In this document: positions 1-7,787 of the stretch, in pieces
Numbering within the stretch: the stretch's first letter is position 1
Layout of the letters: each line of letters opens with the position of its first letter
Assembly (NCBI RefSeq): GCF_025685625.1
Contig: NZ_JAGSYI010000002.1
Coordinates: 496,001-560,000 of the forward strand
DNA length: 64,000 nucleotides
DNA from: Acidicapsa acidisoli
GTDB lineage: Bacteria; Acidobacteriota; Terriglobia; Terriglobales; Acidobacteriaceae
Direction: 5' to 3'
Notes under the pieces: generated by a model
What the model was told of the DNA's origin: nothing
The model's input: only the letters and a program-made list of their open reading frames with translations
Databases searched by the model: none
Position numbers and translations under genes: made by a program

Positions 1-398
1 TGCATGTTGCTGGCGCTGTTGGTTCCAGTCTGGGGAACGGTGATGCCAAGGCGCTCTAACGTCGAGAGCAGCGTCTGAACCGGGTAAACCGTTTGCTGCG
101 TGTCCCCGGTTCCGCGCAATCCAACGACGATTCCGTATCCGATCAGTTGGTTGTCGCGGATGCCTTCAATCGACGCAACATCTTTGACGCGGGTGAGTTG
201 GGCGACCGGGGCTGTTTCGGTTGTCTTGCGCATGAGATCTGTCGACGTCGAGTTCAGCGTTACCCGTGATGGCGGAAAGGCCTGTCCGGACGTCTGCGCA
301 TTCCCCATATCGACAGAAACAGCGGTTGCCAGACAGATGCCGGCCACCAAGTACTGAACCGGCGTAAAACTCCCCGTCCCCCATCCATCCATCGACAC
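1..398 (-). CDS. flgI: Flagellar P-ring protein FlgI (5' part only)
   Basis: N-terminal part of the periplasmic P-ring protein, which forms the bushing around the flagellar rod in the peptidoglycan layer; the rest lies beyond base 1. The minus-strand frame reads a hydrophobic signal segment ([15 protein letters not shown]) and then the FlgI hallmark stretch [19 protein letters not shown], followed by VVGLRGTGD and [16 protein letters not shown] at 398 has AAGGAG seven bases upstream and is the preferred start; the in-frame ATG at 392 is the alternative. It follows flgH by 47 bases at the distal end of the flgFGAHI set. Identity is clear; only the start is uncertain. Confidence 0.93.
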   Translation of the reverse strand, partial: MSMDGWGTGSFTPVQYLVAGICLATAVSVDMGNAQTSGQAFPPSRVTLNSTSTDLMRKTTETAPVAQLTRVKDVASIEGIRDNQLIGYGIVVGLRGTGDTQQTVYPVQTLLSTLERLGITVPQTGTNSASNM

Positions 399-445
399 TC
401 TTCGGCTCCTTTTCCGCGATGCCCCATCTATCGCTTTGCACAAAA

Positions 446-1231
446 TCAGAAGACCAGCAGCTTCTGCAAGAACCGCCATACAGGATTCTGACGGTAGGTA
501 TAGTCGTTGATGATGCCCTTGCCGGTTACTTCCAGTTCCAGATCGGTCATGGCAGTCGAAAGCACCTGATTCTGCGCGCTCACATCTTCCGGTCGAACCA
601 ATCCCCGCAGCTTGATCAACTGCGTTTGTTGCGAAAAGGTCAGCTGGCGGGTCGCCTGCACGACCAGCATGCCGTTGGGCAGCACATCCACAACCTCCCC
701 GCCAAACGTCGTCGCAAGGCTGGAGTTGGTCACGCTCTGTCCTTGGGCGGTGAGGCCCGACGCGGCATTCTGCCCGAGCAGATTCTGCAGCCGGTTGGAT
801 GCGCCGAGGCTGCCGAAGAGGCCCGTGAATCCGGAACTGGCATTCGATGCGCGGGAGTTCTTCACCTGGCCGTCGGTTTCAGCAGCGACGCTTTCCGCTA
901 CCACGATTGAAACCACGTCGTGCAGGCGCACGGCTTTGGCATCCGTCGAAAGCCTCACCAGACGGCCCTGATCGACCCAGATTGACCCCGGCGTCCGCAC
1001 TTCGGTTTCATGCTGTGTGTGGACGCGCTGAATGTAAGCCTTCAGAGCTTCTTCCGGCGGCGTTGCCTTGGCAGGGGTAGCACCAGCGCCGTTCCCCTTC
1101 TTTTTTCCAGGCAGATCGATGGCTGCGGCGTCTGAGTTCCAGCCAAGAGCGGCGAGAAGTACGGTGGCCGCAAGCAATGCAGCCAGGGAAGGCTTTCGCG
1201 AGCCTCGTAAACATGCAGAATGCATCCTCAT
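446..1231 (-). CDS. flgH: Flagellar L-ring protein FlgH
   Basis: L-ring subunit, 261 residues, forming the outer-membrane bushing of the hook-basal body. Recognised from the core [31 protein letters not shown] and the C-terminal [20 protein letters not shown]. The ATG at 1231 has AAGGGG just upstream and sits 11 bases after the flgA stop; the frame stays open further 5' but would run into flgA. The leader is strongly hydrophobic ([15 protein letters not shown]) but has no cysteine at its end, so the usual lipoprotein box of FlgH is missing. FlgA precedes it and FlgI follows, the standard ring-assembly order. Confidence 0.95.
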   Translation of the reverse strand: MRMHSACLRGSRKPSLAALLAATVLLAALGWNSDAAAIDLPGKKKGNGAGATPAKATPPEEALKAYIQRVHTQHETEVRTPGSIWVDQGRLVRLSTDAKAVRLHDVVSIVVAESVAAETDGQVKNSRASNASSGFTGLFGSLGASNRLQNLLGQNAASGLTAQGQSVTNSSLATTFGGEVVDVLPNGMLVVQATRQLTFSQQTQLIKLRGLVRPEDVSAQNQVLSTAMTDLELEVTGKGIINDYTYRQNPVWRFLQKLLVF

Positions 1232-1241
1232 GACTGCCCCT

Positions 1242-1880
1242 TCACGGCTTGACCTCTTCTTCGATCGTCCATCTCGCCTGCCCCGCACCGGTTGCGATGA
1301 CGGAGACGACTTTTCCCGCAATGCCATGCGGCGTAGTCGATCCCGCGCTCAAACGAACTCGCACACTGTCTCCGGTCCTTGCAGACTCAAGTGCCACCGC
1401 CTCAATTTCCGCATGGAGAACCGCCGAGTCCTGCTCAACGATCAAACGATCTCCTGCACGGACCGCAAGCGGCCGAGTGATATTCGGGGAAAACTGCGAG
1501 CCATTCCCGGCAGGAAGGCTGACCTGATTCGACCCGTTGCCCGCTGAGCCGGTCGCAGCGGCGGAATTACCTCCGCGATCTGGACCAGCGCCCGCATTCA
1601 CCAGGACTAGCCTTCCCGGCCAGCCGGGATGTTCTGCATTGCTCTGGATTCTCCAATGAGAACCCAAACAAGGATCGACGAACTCTCGACCGGCTTCACC
1701 TGGAGCTCGAAGCGGATCCACTGGACTAGAGCAGAGTGCAAACGGCACATGCCAGACCGGCGCGACCAACATCAAGCATCCAGCCAGCGCCGAGGTGCGG
1801 CTTATCGCCCACTGGCCGACCGGATGTTCACTTGCTCTCGCGCTTGTTTTGATTCTTGTCGCGATCTTTGTCTCGATCAT
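1242..1880 (-). CDS. flgA: Flagellar P-ring assembly chaperone FlgA
   Basis: Periplasmic chaperone for FlgI polymerisation, about 212 residues. The C-terminal half carries the SAF/FlgA core: RAGDRLIVEQDSAVLHAEIEA, ARTGDSVRVRL and the closing GKVVSVIATG. An N-terminal hydrophobic stretch (ALAGCLMLVAPVWHVPFAL) fits a signal peptide. ATG at 1880 has GGGAG six bases upstream; an ATG two codons earlier (1886) sits too close to it. The middle of the protein is poorly conserved. It lies between flgG and flgH, as in many Gram-negative flagellar operons, which supports the call. Confidence 0.87.
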   Translation of the reverse strand: MIETKIATRIKTSARASEHPVGQWAISRTSALAGCLMLVAPVWHVPFALCSSPVDPLRAPGEAGREFVDPCLGSHWRIQSNAEHPGWPGRLVLVNAGAGPDRGGNSAAATGSAGNGSNQVSLPAGNGSQFSPNITRPLAVRAGDRLIVEQDSAVLHAEIEAVALESARTGDSVRVRLSAGSTTPHGIAGKVVSVIATGAGQARWTIEEEVKP

Positions 1881-1939
1881 GGACATCTCCCTACCGAGTC
1901 ACCTCAGTCCGACTAAACCGACCAGCCGCCAATCCGGCC

Positions 1940-2728
1940 TTAACGGGTCATGTTATTAACCTGCGAATACATGTCGTCCGCCGCCTTGACTACCTTGGAG
2001 TTCGACTCATAAGCCCGCTGCGCTAACACCATCTGCACGAACTCGGTCACAACATCGACGTTCGAGTTCTCAAGATAGCCCTGCTGCAGCGTTCCCAGGC
2101 CTTCCGTGCCTCCCGGATTGCCGAGCACCGGATTGCCTGAACTCAGCGTCTCCTGCAGCAGATTGCTTCCCATGCTCTGCAATCCTCCAGGGTTGGCAAA
2201 GGTAGCGAGCTGAATCTGGCCCAACTGAGTAGGATTGGTCTGTCCCGGCAGAGTGGCGTTCACAACGCCATACTGCGTCACCGTAACCGCGGTTGCATTG
2301 GCCGGAATGGTGATCGTGGGCACCAGGGGGTCGCCGGCTGTGGTCACAATTGTTCCCTGATTGTTCTGGTAGAACTGTCCAGCTCGCGTATAGGCTACCG
2401 TTCCATCCGGGCGCTGCACCTGAAAGAAGCCCGATCCTTCAATCGCCAGATCCAAAGGATTGTTGGTCTGATTCAACTCGCCTTGCGTCATGATTACCTC
2501 AGTCGCAGCTGGGCGAGTGCCAAGGCCGACCTGCAAGCCCGCCGAGACGGTGGTCGGCGACTGGGCTGCACCTGGCGTGATCAGGTTCTGGTACAACATA
2601 TCCTGAAACTCAAGACTCGACTGGCGAAAACCGGTCGTTGAAGAGTTGGCCAGGTTATTGGCGATGGTATCGAGATTGAGCTGCTGTGCGCTCATGCCGC
2701 TGGCGGCCGTATAAAGAGCTCGTATCAC
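1940..2728 (-). CDS. flgG: Flagellar distal rod protein FlgG
   Basis: Distal rod subunit, 262 residues, the usual length. It begins MIRALYTAASGMSAQQLNLD with the rod-family NNLANSSTTGFR motif, has LAIEGSGFFQV and AYTRAGQF in the middle, and ends with YLENSNVDVVTEFVQMVLAQRAYE. The start is GTG at 2728 with AAGGAG eight bases upstream. It follows flgF by 59 bases. The conserved ends form the coiled coil that packs in the rod and act in export by the flagellar type III system. Confidence 0.97.
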   Translation of the reverse strand: MIRALYTAASGMSAQQLNLDTIANNLANSSTTGFRQSSLEFQDMLYQNLITPGAAQSPTTVSAGLQVGLGTRPAATEVIMTQGELNQTNNPLDLAIEGSGFFQVQRPDGTVAYTRAGQFYQNNQGTIVTTAGDPLVPTITIPANATAVTVTQYGVVNATLPGQTNPTQLGQIQLATFANPGGLQSMGSNLLQETLSSGNPVLGNPGGTEGLGTLQQGYLENSNVDVVTEFVQMVLAQRAYESNSKVVKAADDMYSQVNNMTR

Positions 2729-2787
2729 GTTGCTTTCTCCTTCGGATTACTCGAAATCGGATCGGTTCACACCAAACTACGCCCGGG

Positions 2788-3525
2788 CTACACGCGGGGA
2801 ATATCCTCGGATGCCGTCTTATTGAAGTCGGTGTGAAAGATGGTGAGAGCCTTCTGCATGGTCTCTGCCTGGCGCTGCATCATGATCAGGTCGAGACTGC
2901 CCTGAATGACATCCTGATTGGCTGCTTCCAAAGCGCCCTGATGGACAATGGCTGCGGGCGCGAGCGCAGCCTGCACGCGTGCAGGGGCTATGTACCGATT
3001 CTTACCCTCGGGCGTAAGTTGCGTTCCTGCCGGGAAAGCGAACACGCCGACCGCCGCGACCGTGGCTCCTCCGACCGACAACGCACCGTCAGAACCCACG
3101 GAGACCTCGCCTGGCGGCACTGGAATCGGACGGTTCTGCGCAGAGAGCACCGGCTCCCCGGCAGTCGTTACAAGCTGTCCGTCGCGCGCGCGGTGAAAGC
3201 TTCCATCGCGCGTGTAGCGGACGCCATTCTGAGTCTGCACGGCGAAGAATCCCTGCCCCTCGATAGCCAGATCGAGCGCATTGCCCGTCGGCGTGAGAAC
3301 GCCCTGGCCCATGTCAAGATGGTCGCCACCAAGCACGCCAAAGTTATTCACCGTGCCGCCCAGCTGCGAGTCTCCTCCCAGAGGATCAAGCAGAACCGAG
3401 CGAAAGTACTCGCGCTCGGCACGATAGCCTGCGGTCTGCGCATTCGCCAGATTGGATGCTGCAGTATCCAGCGCCTGTGTGCGAGCGACCAGACCCGCGA
3501 AGGCTGCATAGTAGCCACTATCCAT
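2788..3525 (-). CDS. flgF: Flagellar proximal rod protein FlgF
   Basis: Rod protein of 245 residues. It has the rod/hook-family N-terminus (DTAASNLANAQTAGYRAERE), the central LAIEGQGFFAVQTQNG and GVRYTRDGSF motifs, and a family C-terminus ending in SLDLIMMQRQAETMQKALTIF. The ATG at 3525 has GAGGAG upstream. It is shorter and more divergent than the FlgG that follows, and its place directly before flgG matches FlgF. It is the first gene after the terminator that closes the chemotaxis block, so it probably has its own promoter; a weak -24/-12 sigma-54-like site lies about 30 bases upstream. Confidence 0.92.
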   Translation of the reverse strand: MDSGYYAAFAGLVARTQALDTAASNLANAQTAGYRAEREYFRSVLLDPLGGDSQLGGTVNNFGVLGGDHLDMGQGVLTPTGNALDLAIEGQGFFAVQTQNGVRYTRDGSFHRARDGQLVTTAGEPVLSAQNRPIPVPPGEVSVGSDGALSVGGATVAAVGVFAFPAGTQLTPEGKNRYIAPARVQAALAPAAIVHQGALEAANQDVIQGSLDLIMMQRQAETMQKALTIFHTDFNKTASEDIPRV

Positions 3526-3553
3526 CGATCGATCTCCTCTGTGTATGTCAAGA

Positions 3554-3567
3554 GCAGTAGGAGGACC
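3554..3567 (-). promoter_or_regulatory. Possible sigma-54 (-24/-12) promoter of flgF
   Basis: On the minus strand TGG and TGC elements are spaced exactly GG-N10-GC (TGGTCCTCCTACTGC), 29 bases before the flgF start. Seven of eleven consensus positions match, but the CACG part of the -24 box is poor. A sigma-54 activator gene is encoded in the same island, which makes the idea reasonable. Promoter use is inference only. Confidence 0.3.
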
Positions 3568-3619
3568 AAAAGATCTGCGCTGGGATTAGAGATAACTCAG
3601 TAAGTTAAATAAATATGGA

Positions 3620-3678
3620 ACGCATGAAGGCGGAATGGCTCCATATGCATAGGGCCACTCCGCCTTCAGTTGCATGCG
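3620..3678 (-). terminator. Terminator after cheX
   Basis: A long imperfect hairpin: GAAGGCGGAATGGC pairs with GCCACTCCGCCTTC around a short loop, extended outward by ACGCAT/ATGCGT. On the minus strand it is followed by a T-rich stretch. It sits 29 bases past the cheX stop and separates the switch/chemotaxis block from flgF. Confidence 0.75.
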
Positions 3679-3706
3679 TGGGTGCATTTACGCAGTTAAG
3701 CCGTTG

Positions 3707-4228
3707 TTACTGAAGCCCGTCGCAAATGATAGTCACCTCGAAAACGGTGCTCTCAAATTCATAGACGTGATGGAGACGAAACTCCGGAGCCTGGACGTGA
3801 ATATGATAGTTGCTTCCTGTGATGACTGCCGGAATGGACAGTCCGCAGTTTGCGGAAAGATCGGGAGTCCGTCCCTTCCACGCACCAGCAAGCATGTTGC
3901 AAACCTCGCCAATTGCGTCCTTTACCGTGTCGTCAATTTCCGAGAATTCCATTCCCGTCAGCTTCCCCGCTATGGCGAGAGCCGCCGATGCTCCGGAGCG
4001 AAAGACGCACGCTCCGCTCAACAGGCCGCCGAAGCCCACGACGGCCGTAATTGTCTCCGGTTCCTCGGGCATTGCCAGTTCGGTTGGCCGGCAGGCTGCG
4101 CCGAGCATCATGTGAAAGACTTCCTCCACGCTGGAGTCGAGATTCGTCGGATCTGAGACAAGGTGCAGATTCTCCCGCAGTGACAGCGTCATCGCATTCT
4201 CCATTTGATCCAGAGAGCCGGGTCGCAC
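3707..4228 (-). CDS. cheX: CheX-type chemotaxis phosphatase
   Basis: CheC/CheX-family protein of 173 residues, expected to dephosphorylate CheY-P. The key active-site pair is visible in IGEVCNMLAGAWK (E108-x2-N111), and a single such motif is the CheX arrangement. VVGFGGLLSGACVF and ALAIAGKLTGMEF match the family fold. The GTG at 4228 has AGGAG five bases upstream; later in-frame ATGs at codons 9 and 13 are less well placed. It directly follows a CheY-like gene, suggesting a local signalling pair, and is closed by a hairpin terminator. No cheA is present in the window. Confidence 0.85.
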   Translation of the reverse strand: MRPGSLDQMENAMTLSLRENLHLVSDPTNLDSSVEEVFHMMLGAACRPTELAMPEEPETITAVVGFGGLLSGACVFRSGASAALAIAGKLTGMEFSEIDDTVKDAIGEVCNMLAGAWKGRTPDLSANCGLSIPAVITGSNYHIHVQAPEFRLHHVYEFESTVFEVTIICDGLQ

Positions 4229-4295
4229 ACCGGCTCCTGGGAATTTCCCGTTGTATTGAAAGATGAGCCCACAACCGGGCTCGAAAACGTATGTG

Positions 4296-4688
4296 CTACC
4301 GGCCTTCGACAGCAGTCAGCAAGGGCAGAACCCGTTCCTTCACCTGTTCGGCGGTAAAGGGTTTGCGGATGTAGCCCTGCGCTCCGGCGAGAATCGCCTG
4401 CTTGACATGCTCTTCGCTGGATTCGGTGGTAATCATCACCACTGGAACCCCGTCCGCCAGATTCTGGCTGCGAAGCTGCCGCAGAAATTCAAGCCCGTCC
4501 ATGGAGGGCATATTGATATCGGAGAGAATAAGATGCACAGATTGACCGCTCAGCACCTGCAGTCCTTCGACTCCGCTGCCCGCTTCCAGTACCACCATGG
4601 GCTCAAGGCCCGCCTGGCGCAGAGAGCGCTCCACAATCTTCCTCATCACAGACGAGTCATCCACAATCAGCACACGCATTTCACTCAT
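4296..4688 (-). CDS. cheY: CheY-like response regulator
   Basis: Single-domain receiver protein of 130 residues, the size of CheY. It has the acidic pair in LIVDDSSVMRK (D10, D11), the phospho-acceptor D57 in LILSDINMPSMDG, the switch threonine in VVMITTES and the lysine in YIRKPF. No output domain. It would bind FliM when phosphorylated and so control rotation, and cheX just downstream supplies a phosphatase. The chosen ATG at 4688 follows a G-rich ribosome-binding stretch; a GTG four codons upstream is possible. It sits after the MshEN-domain gene. Confidence 0.92.
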   Translation of the reverse strand: MSEMRVLIVDDSSVMRKIVERSLRQAGLEPMVVLEAGSGVEGLQVLSGQSVHLILSDINMPSMDGLEFLRQLRSQNLADGVPVVMITTESSEEHVKQAILAGAQGYIRKPFTAEQVKERVLPLLTAVEGR

Positions 4689-4791
4689 TTGTCCCCCCAC
4701 CTCGTTTGTCGTTATCGGCTCTAGTCTGTCAATCTTGAATCCGTCTTTTTTGCTTCAACGAAATCGCTGTTGCAGGCTTGATACCGAGACT

Positions 4792-5784
4792 TCAGTTCGC
4801 CGCAAGGGAACAAATCACATCTTCGACGTCCGCGATATTCGGCGCGGCTGCCGGTCGCGGATTCTTCCACATGCGAAGCCACAGACAGTCATGCATCCGT
4901 ACTAATCTAGATTCCGCAGGCTTGAACCGTTCGACGGCCTTGGTCAGAACCCTCACCAGCGGAGACTCCGATGCAGCCTCGACCAGCTCCGTTCTTGGAT
5001 AACTTGCGCTCATCATCCGTTCAAATGCGGGCCGGAACTGGGACCCATGCACGAGGCCGGCTTCCACCCGCAAACCAAGCATCCGTTCGGCCGCAAGCAC
5101 TACTACGGGGTCAGGCCGCTCTTCAAATCCGAGGTAGAGGATCTGTCCAGCGGCAACGCGTAACGGCAATGCGCCAAATGCCTCGACAAAGAGCCGGGGC
5201 AGCAGGCTCGCCATGGTGGCGGGATCGTGATGCTCCAGCGGCAACACCGGGCAACTCCATTGAAGCCCCAGAGCCCGCGTAACGAGCGGCTCCGAAATGC
5301 CTTGCTCGTGCACCAGCCAATTGCCCAATCTACCCCGGCCCGCAGCGCGCTGCGCATCCAGTGCCTTGCGCAACTGTTCCGAGGTGATCCAGCCTTGCTC
5401 CAACATCACTAGTCCCAGCGGCAACCGATGCCGATGAGGAGTCGAATCGATGCGTTTGGCCTTCGTTTCGCGGCGCACCGCAGCCTCGATATTCGCCGCG
5501 ATGCATCGAGCGGAACAGCCCCATCCGCCCTCAAAGAATGGGCCGGACCGGCTTCTCCAAATCTGAAGCCACCCGCTGTCGCACCCCGGATTGGAACAGG
5601 TCGAGACAAGTCCGGAAAAGACTCCGCGCGAACCGCGCTGAGGCGCCGGGCGCGACAAACCCGGAGCGCGTCTATCCGGATTGCCGGGTTCACGATCCAC
5701 ACTCCGCAGAGTCTCCCACGAGGTCAGTTTCTCCTTTGAGGACCGCTCTCCCGCGCGATTGAATTCATCGTCTAAAAGAGGCAT
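4792..5784 (-). CDS. MshEN (GspE/PilB N-terminal) domain protein with four-cysteine site
   Basis: Protein of 330 residues of unknown role inside the flagellar operon. The N-terminal part is basic and probably disordered. Residues 63-94 have C63-x4-C68 and C90-x3-C94 framing a tryptophan-rich loop (SGWLQIWRSR), which looks like a metal-binding ribbon. From about residue 120 it resembles the N-terminal domain of type II secretion/type IV pilus ATPases (LPLGLVMLEQGWITSEQLRKAL, then LGLQWSCPVLPL). That domain can bind cyclic di-GMP in the MshE subgroup. No ATPase domain follows. The start overlaps the fliN stop by 13 bases and has GGAG upstream, so it is translated with the C-ring genes. Function unknown. 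Confidence 0.7.
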   Translation of the reverse strand: MPLLDDEFNRAGERSSKEKLTSWETLRSVDREPGNPDRRAPGLSRPAPQRGSRGVFSGLVSTCSNPGCDSGWLQIWRSRSGPFFEGGWGCSARCIAANIEAAVRRETKAKRIDSTPHRHRLPLGLVMLEQGWITSEQLRKALDAQRAAGRGRLGNWLVHEQGISEPLVTRALGLQWSCPVLPLEHHDPATMASLLPRLFVEAFGALPLRVAAGQILYLGFEERPDPVVVLAAERMLGLRVEAGLVHGSQFRPAFERMMSASYPRTELVEAASESPLVRVLTKAVERFKPAESRLVRMHDCLWLRMWKNPRPAAAPNIADVEDVICSLAAN

Positions 5785-6590
5785 CGAATACTCTCCAGTC
5801 GTCTTTGCGGCTCTGCAACCTCTGTCACTCGCAGTCCGAAGTTGCCGTTGACGAGAACGACTTCTCCACGGGCCACGATCTTATCTCCGACAATCAGGTC
5901 AACCGGATCGTTGATGTGCCGATCAAGCTGAACTACGTCCCCGGGTCCAAGGTCGAGGATTTCGCCGAGGGGCATCTCGCGTGCTCCAAATCGGAGAGAA
6001 GCCTCAAGCTCGACATCCAGCAACAGTTCGAGGCCGGGGGAGAGGGATGTCGGCCGAGACGGCGATGCGGTTGTGAAGCTGTCCCACGGGCCGCGTCCTC
6101 CGTTGAATGGCTTGCCCGATGATTCCTGTCTCGCGCTCGCTGCGGAAGCAGTCGACTTGGCGGATGCGGCCAGACGCATCTCGCTGTTGACCTGGATCAG
6201 CCACGTTCTATCTCCGGCCTTCAGTAGAAACGCGCGCGAAAGCTTTCCCTCTTCGGTGATTGCGTCAAAGGCCGTTACATGGCATTTTCTACCAGTCTTT
6301 GCGAGCAATTCTCCCGCTGCAGCATCGGCGACTTCTCTGAGAAGTTCTGCCCAGCCAGCCTTCTGATCCGCTCCCTCGCCGAGGAGATTCGAACCTGCGA
6401 GGGACGCGTCCAGCAACACGGCAAATCGTCCCGCCTCGTCTCCTTCCAACGTCGCCGCAAAGCCGAAGGTTCCAGCCAGCATAGGCTTCGGCAGCGCATC
6501 GGAAAGGACTGGTTCTCCAAGAAGAGCCTGTGAAAATAGGCTGGTAGCTACATTGATCCAACAATCGAGATAGTTCAGTTTTTCACTCAT
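5772..6590 (-). CDS. fliN: Flagellar switch protein FliN with FliY-like N-terminal domain
   Basis: C-ring protein of 272 residues, twice the length of simple FliN. The C-terminal SpoA domain is clear: LLLDVELEASLRFGAREMPL, ILDLGPGDVVQLDR, VDLIVGDKIVARGEVVLVNG. Residues 1-150 resemble the CheC-like domain of FliY, but the stretch EVADAAAGELL replaces the catalytic asparagine of the E-x2-N motif with aspartate, so phosphatase activity is doubtful. It follows fliM by 92 bases and overlaps the next gene by 13 bases. It would bind FliM at the base of the switch and export cargo. Confidence 0.88.
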   Translation of the reverse strand: MSEKLNYLDCWINVATSLFSQALLGEPVLSDALPKPMLAGTFGFAATLEGDEAGRFAVLLDASLAGSNLLGEGADQKAGWAELLREVADAAAGELLAKTGRKCHVTAFDAITEEGKLSRAFLLKAGDRTWLIQVNSEMRLAASAKSTASAASARQESSGKPFNGGRGPWDSFTTASPSRPTSLSPGLELLLDVELEASLRFGAREMPLGEILDLGPGDVVQLDRHINDPVDLIVGDKIVARGEVVLVNGNFGLRVTEVAEPQRRLESIRCLF

Positions 6591-6682
6591 CGTATTTGCG
6601 CTCGCTTAGGGCTCATTTGCAACTCCTCCGTTTGCCTTTCCTGTTCTCCACTTCGATCCAGTGCGACTCGCAGATGCGACCA

Positions 6683-7648
6683 TCATGCTTCAATCTGGCG
6701 GTCGATCGCTGCCTCGATCCGCGCTCCCCGGTGGGGTCCAAGCCGCACTGGCTGCGCATGAAAGAGCAATTGTCCACCCGAGCGCAGTTCCGCGCCGGAA
6801 TTAGCCGCCAGCTTGAACCGAATCAGCTTGCCCACCGCCAGGTCTTCCAGTTCGCGCGCTTCGATCCGGACCGACGGGAGTTGCAGCGTCGTCCCAAACG
6901 ATAGACCTCGCGCCGTCTGCTCAATTCGTTGCCGCGATTCGTCTGCATGCCGCCGGCGGCCTCCCCATTCGCCCGTAAGCCGGCGCAGGATCGTGTTGGC
7001 AACGACCGCAGGAAAGGCCAGATTTAACAGACCGGAAGATTCCTGCATACGGATTTCAAAGCTCAGGCACAACGTCTTTTCTGTAACCGGCATGACCCTC
7101 GCCGCCTGCGTTTGCATCTGGCGGCGCTCAAAGTTAAAGCTCAGTCCGACCGGCTGCCAGGCCATCGTCAGCTCCCGGCACACAATCTCCACGAGCGAAG
7201 CCATGATCGATTCCTCAATATCGGTCAGTTCGCGCAACGATCCGGAATGTCCTTCCCCGCCGAGCAGAAGGTCGATCACAGAGGGCGCGATAGCGAGATC
7301 CAGTTGTAGGATGGACAACGCACCCAGAGGCTCCAGCCGGACGGAAGCAACGTAGGAGATCTCCGGAATTCGCATCAGAAACTCGTTGAAGGCGATCTGC
7401 TCCGCCGACACCAGGTTGACCTGAAGCCGTGTGCGCAGCCACGCCGAGAGATTATGGGTCAGATTGCGAGCGAAGAGATCGTTGAGCATACTGATCGCCC
7501 GTAGCTGATCCGTGGAAATCTCTCCAGCGGAGGCAAAGTTATACGGCACGACGCGGGCCCGTATCTTTGGTTTGGCCTCGGGTGAAGCTGTCGTCCTCGC
7601 CGCCTGAAAGAGCGCGTCAATCTCATCCTGCTTGAGGGTTTTTTCCAT
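6683..7648 (-). CDS. fliM: Flagellar motor switch protein FliM
   Basis: Middle layer of the C ring, 321 residues. The N-terminus LKQDEIDALFQAA is the CheY-P binding peptide, followed by VVPYNFASAGEISTDQLRAI and the CheC-like middle domain (ISYVASVRLEPLG, DLLLGGEG), then a SpoA-type C-terminal domain. The ATG at 7648 has AAAGAG seven bases upstream; a TTG six codons earlier is less likely. Together with CheY, CheX and FliN it forms the direction switch. The gap to fliA is 139 bases, so a separate promoter is possible. Confidence 0.95.
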   Translation of the reverse strand: MEKTLKQDEIDALFQAARTTASPEAKPKIRARVVPYNFASAGEISTDQLRAISMLNDLFARNLTHNLSAWLRTRLQVNLVSAEQIAFNEFLMRIPEISYVASVRLEPLGALSILQLDLAIAPSVIDLLLGGEGHSGSLRELTDIEESIMASLVEIVCRELTMAWQPVGLSFNFERRQMQTQAARVMPVTEKTLCLSFEIRMQESSGLLNLAFPAVVANTILRRLTGEWGGRRRHADESRQRIEQTARGLSFGTTLQLPSVRIEARELEDLAVGKLIRFKLAANSGAELRSGGQLLFHAQPVRLGPHRGARIEAAIDRQIEA

Positions 7649-7787
7649 GTCCTGACTCTTTCGCAACTCGGTTTCCGTGAACAGTAAATTCAGGTCGATT
7701 GATGCCGGGAAATTCCTAAATCAGGCACGGACGCGAGGTCTTCCCAATCTGTTTCAGTCGCCGTCCTCCGCGCCCATGCGGACTTAC

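Noticed and set aside
2686-3603. Long plus-strand open frame opposite flgF
   Set aside because: It is antisense to a clear rod gene, has no family motif and arises from the GC-rich codon pattern of the real gene.
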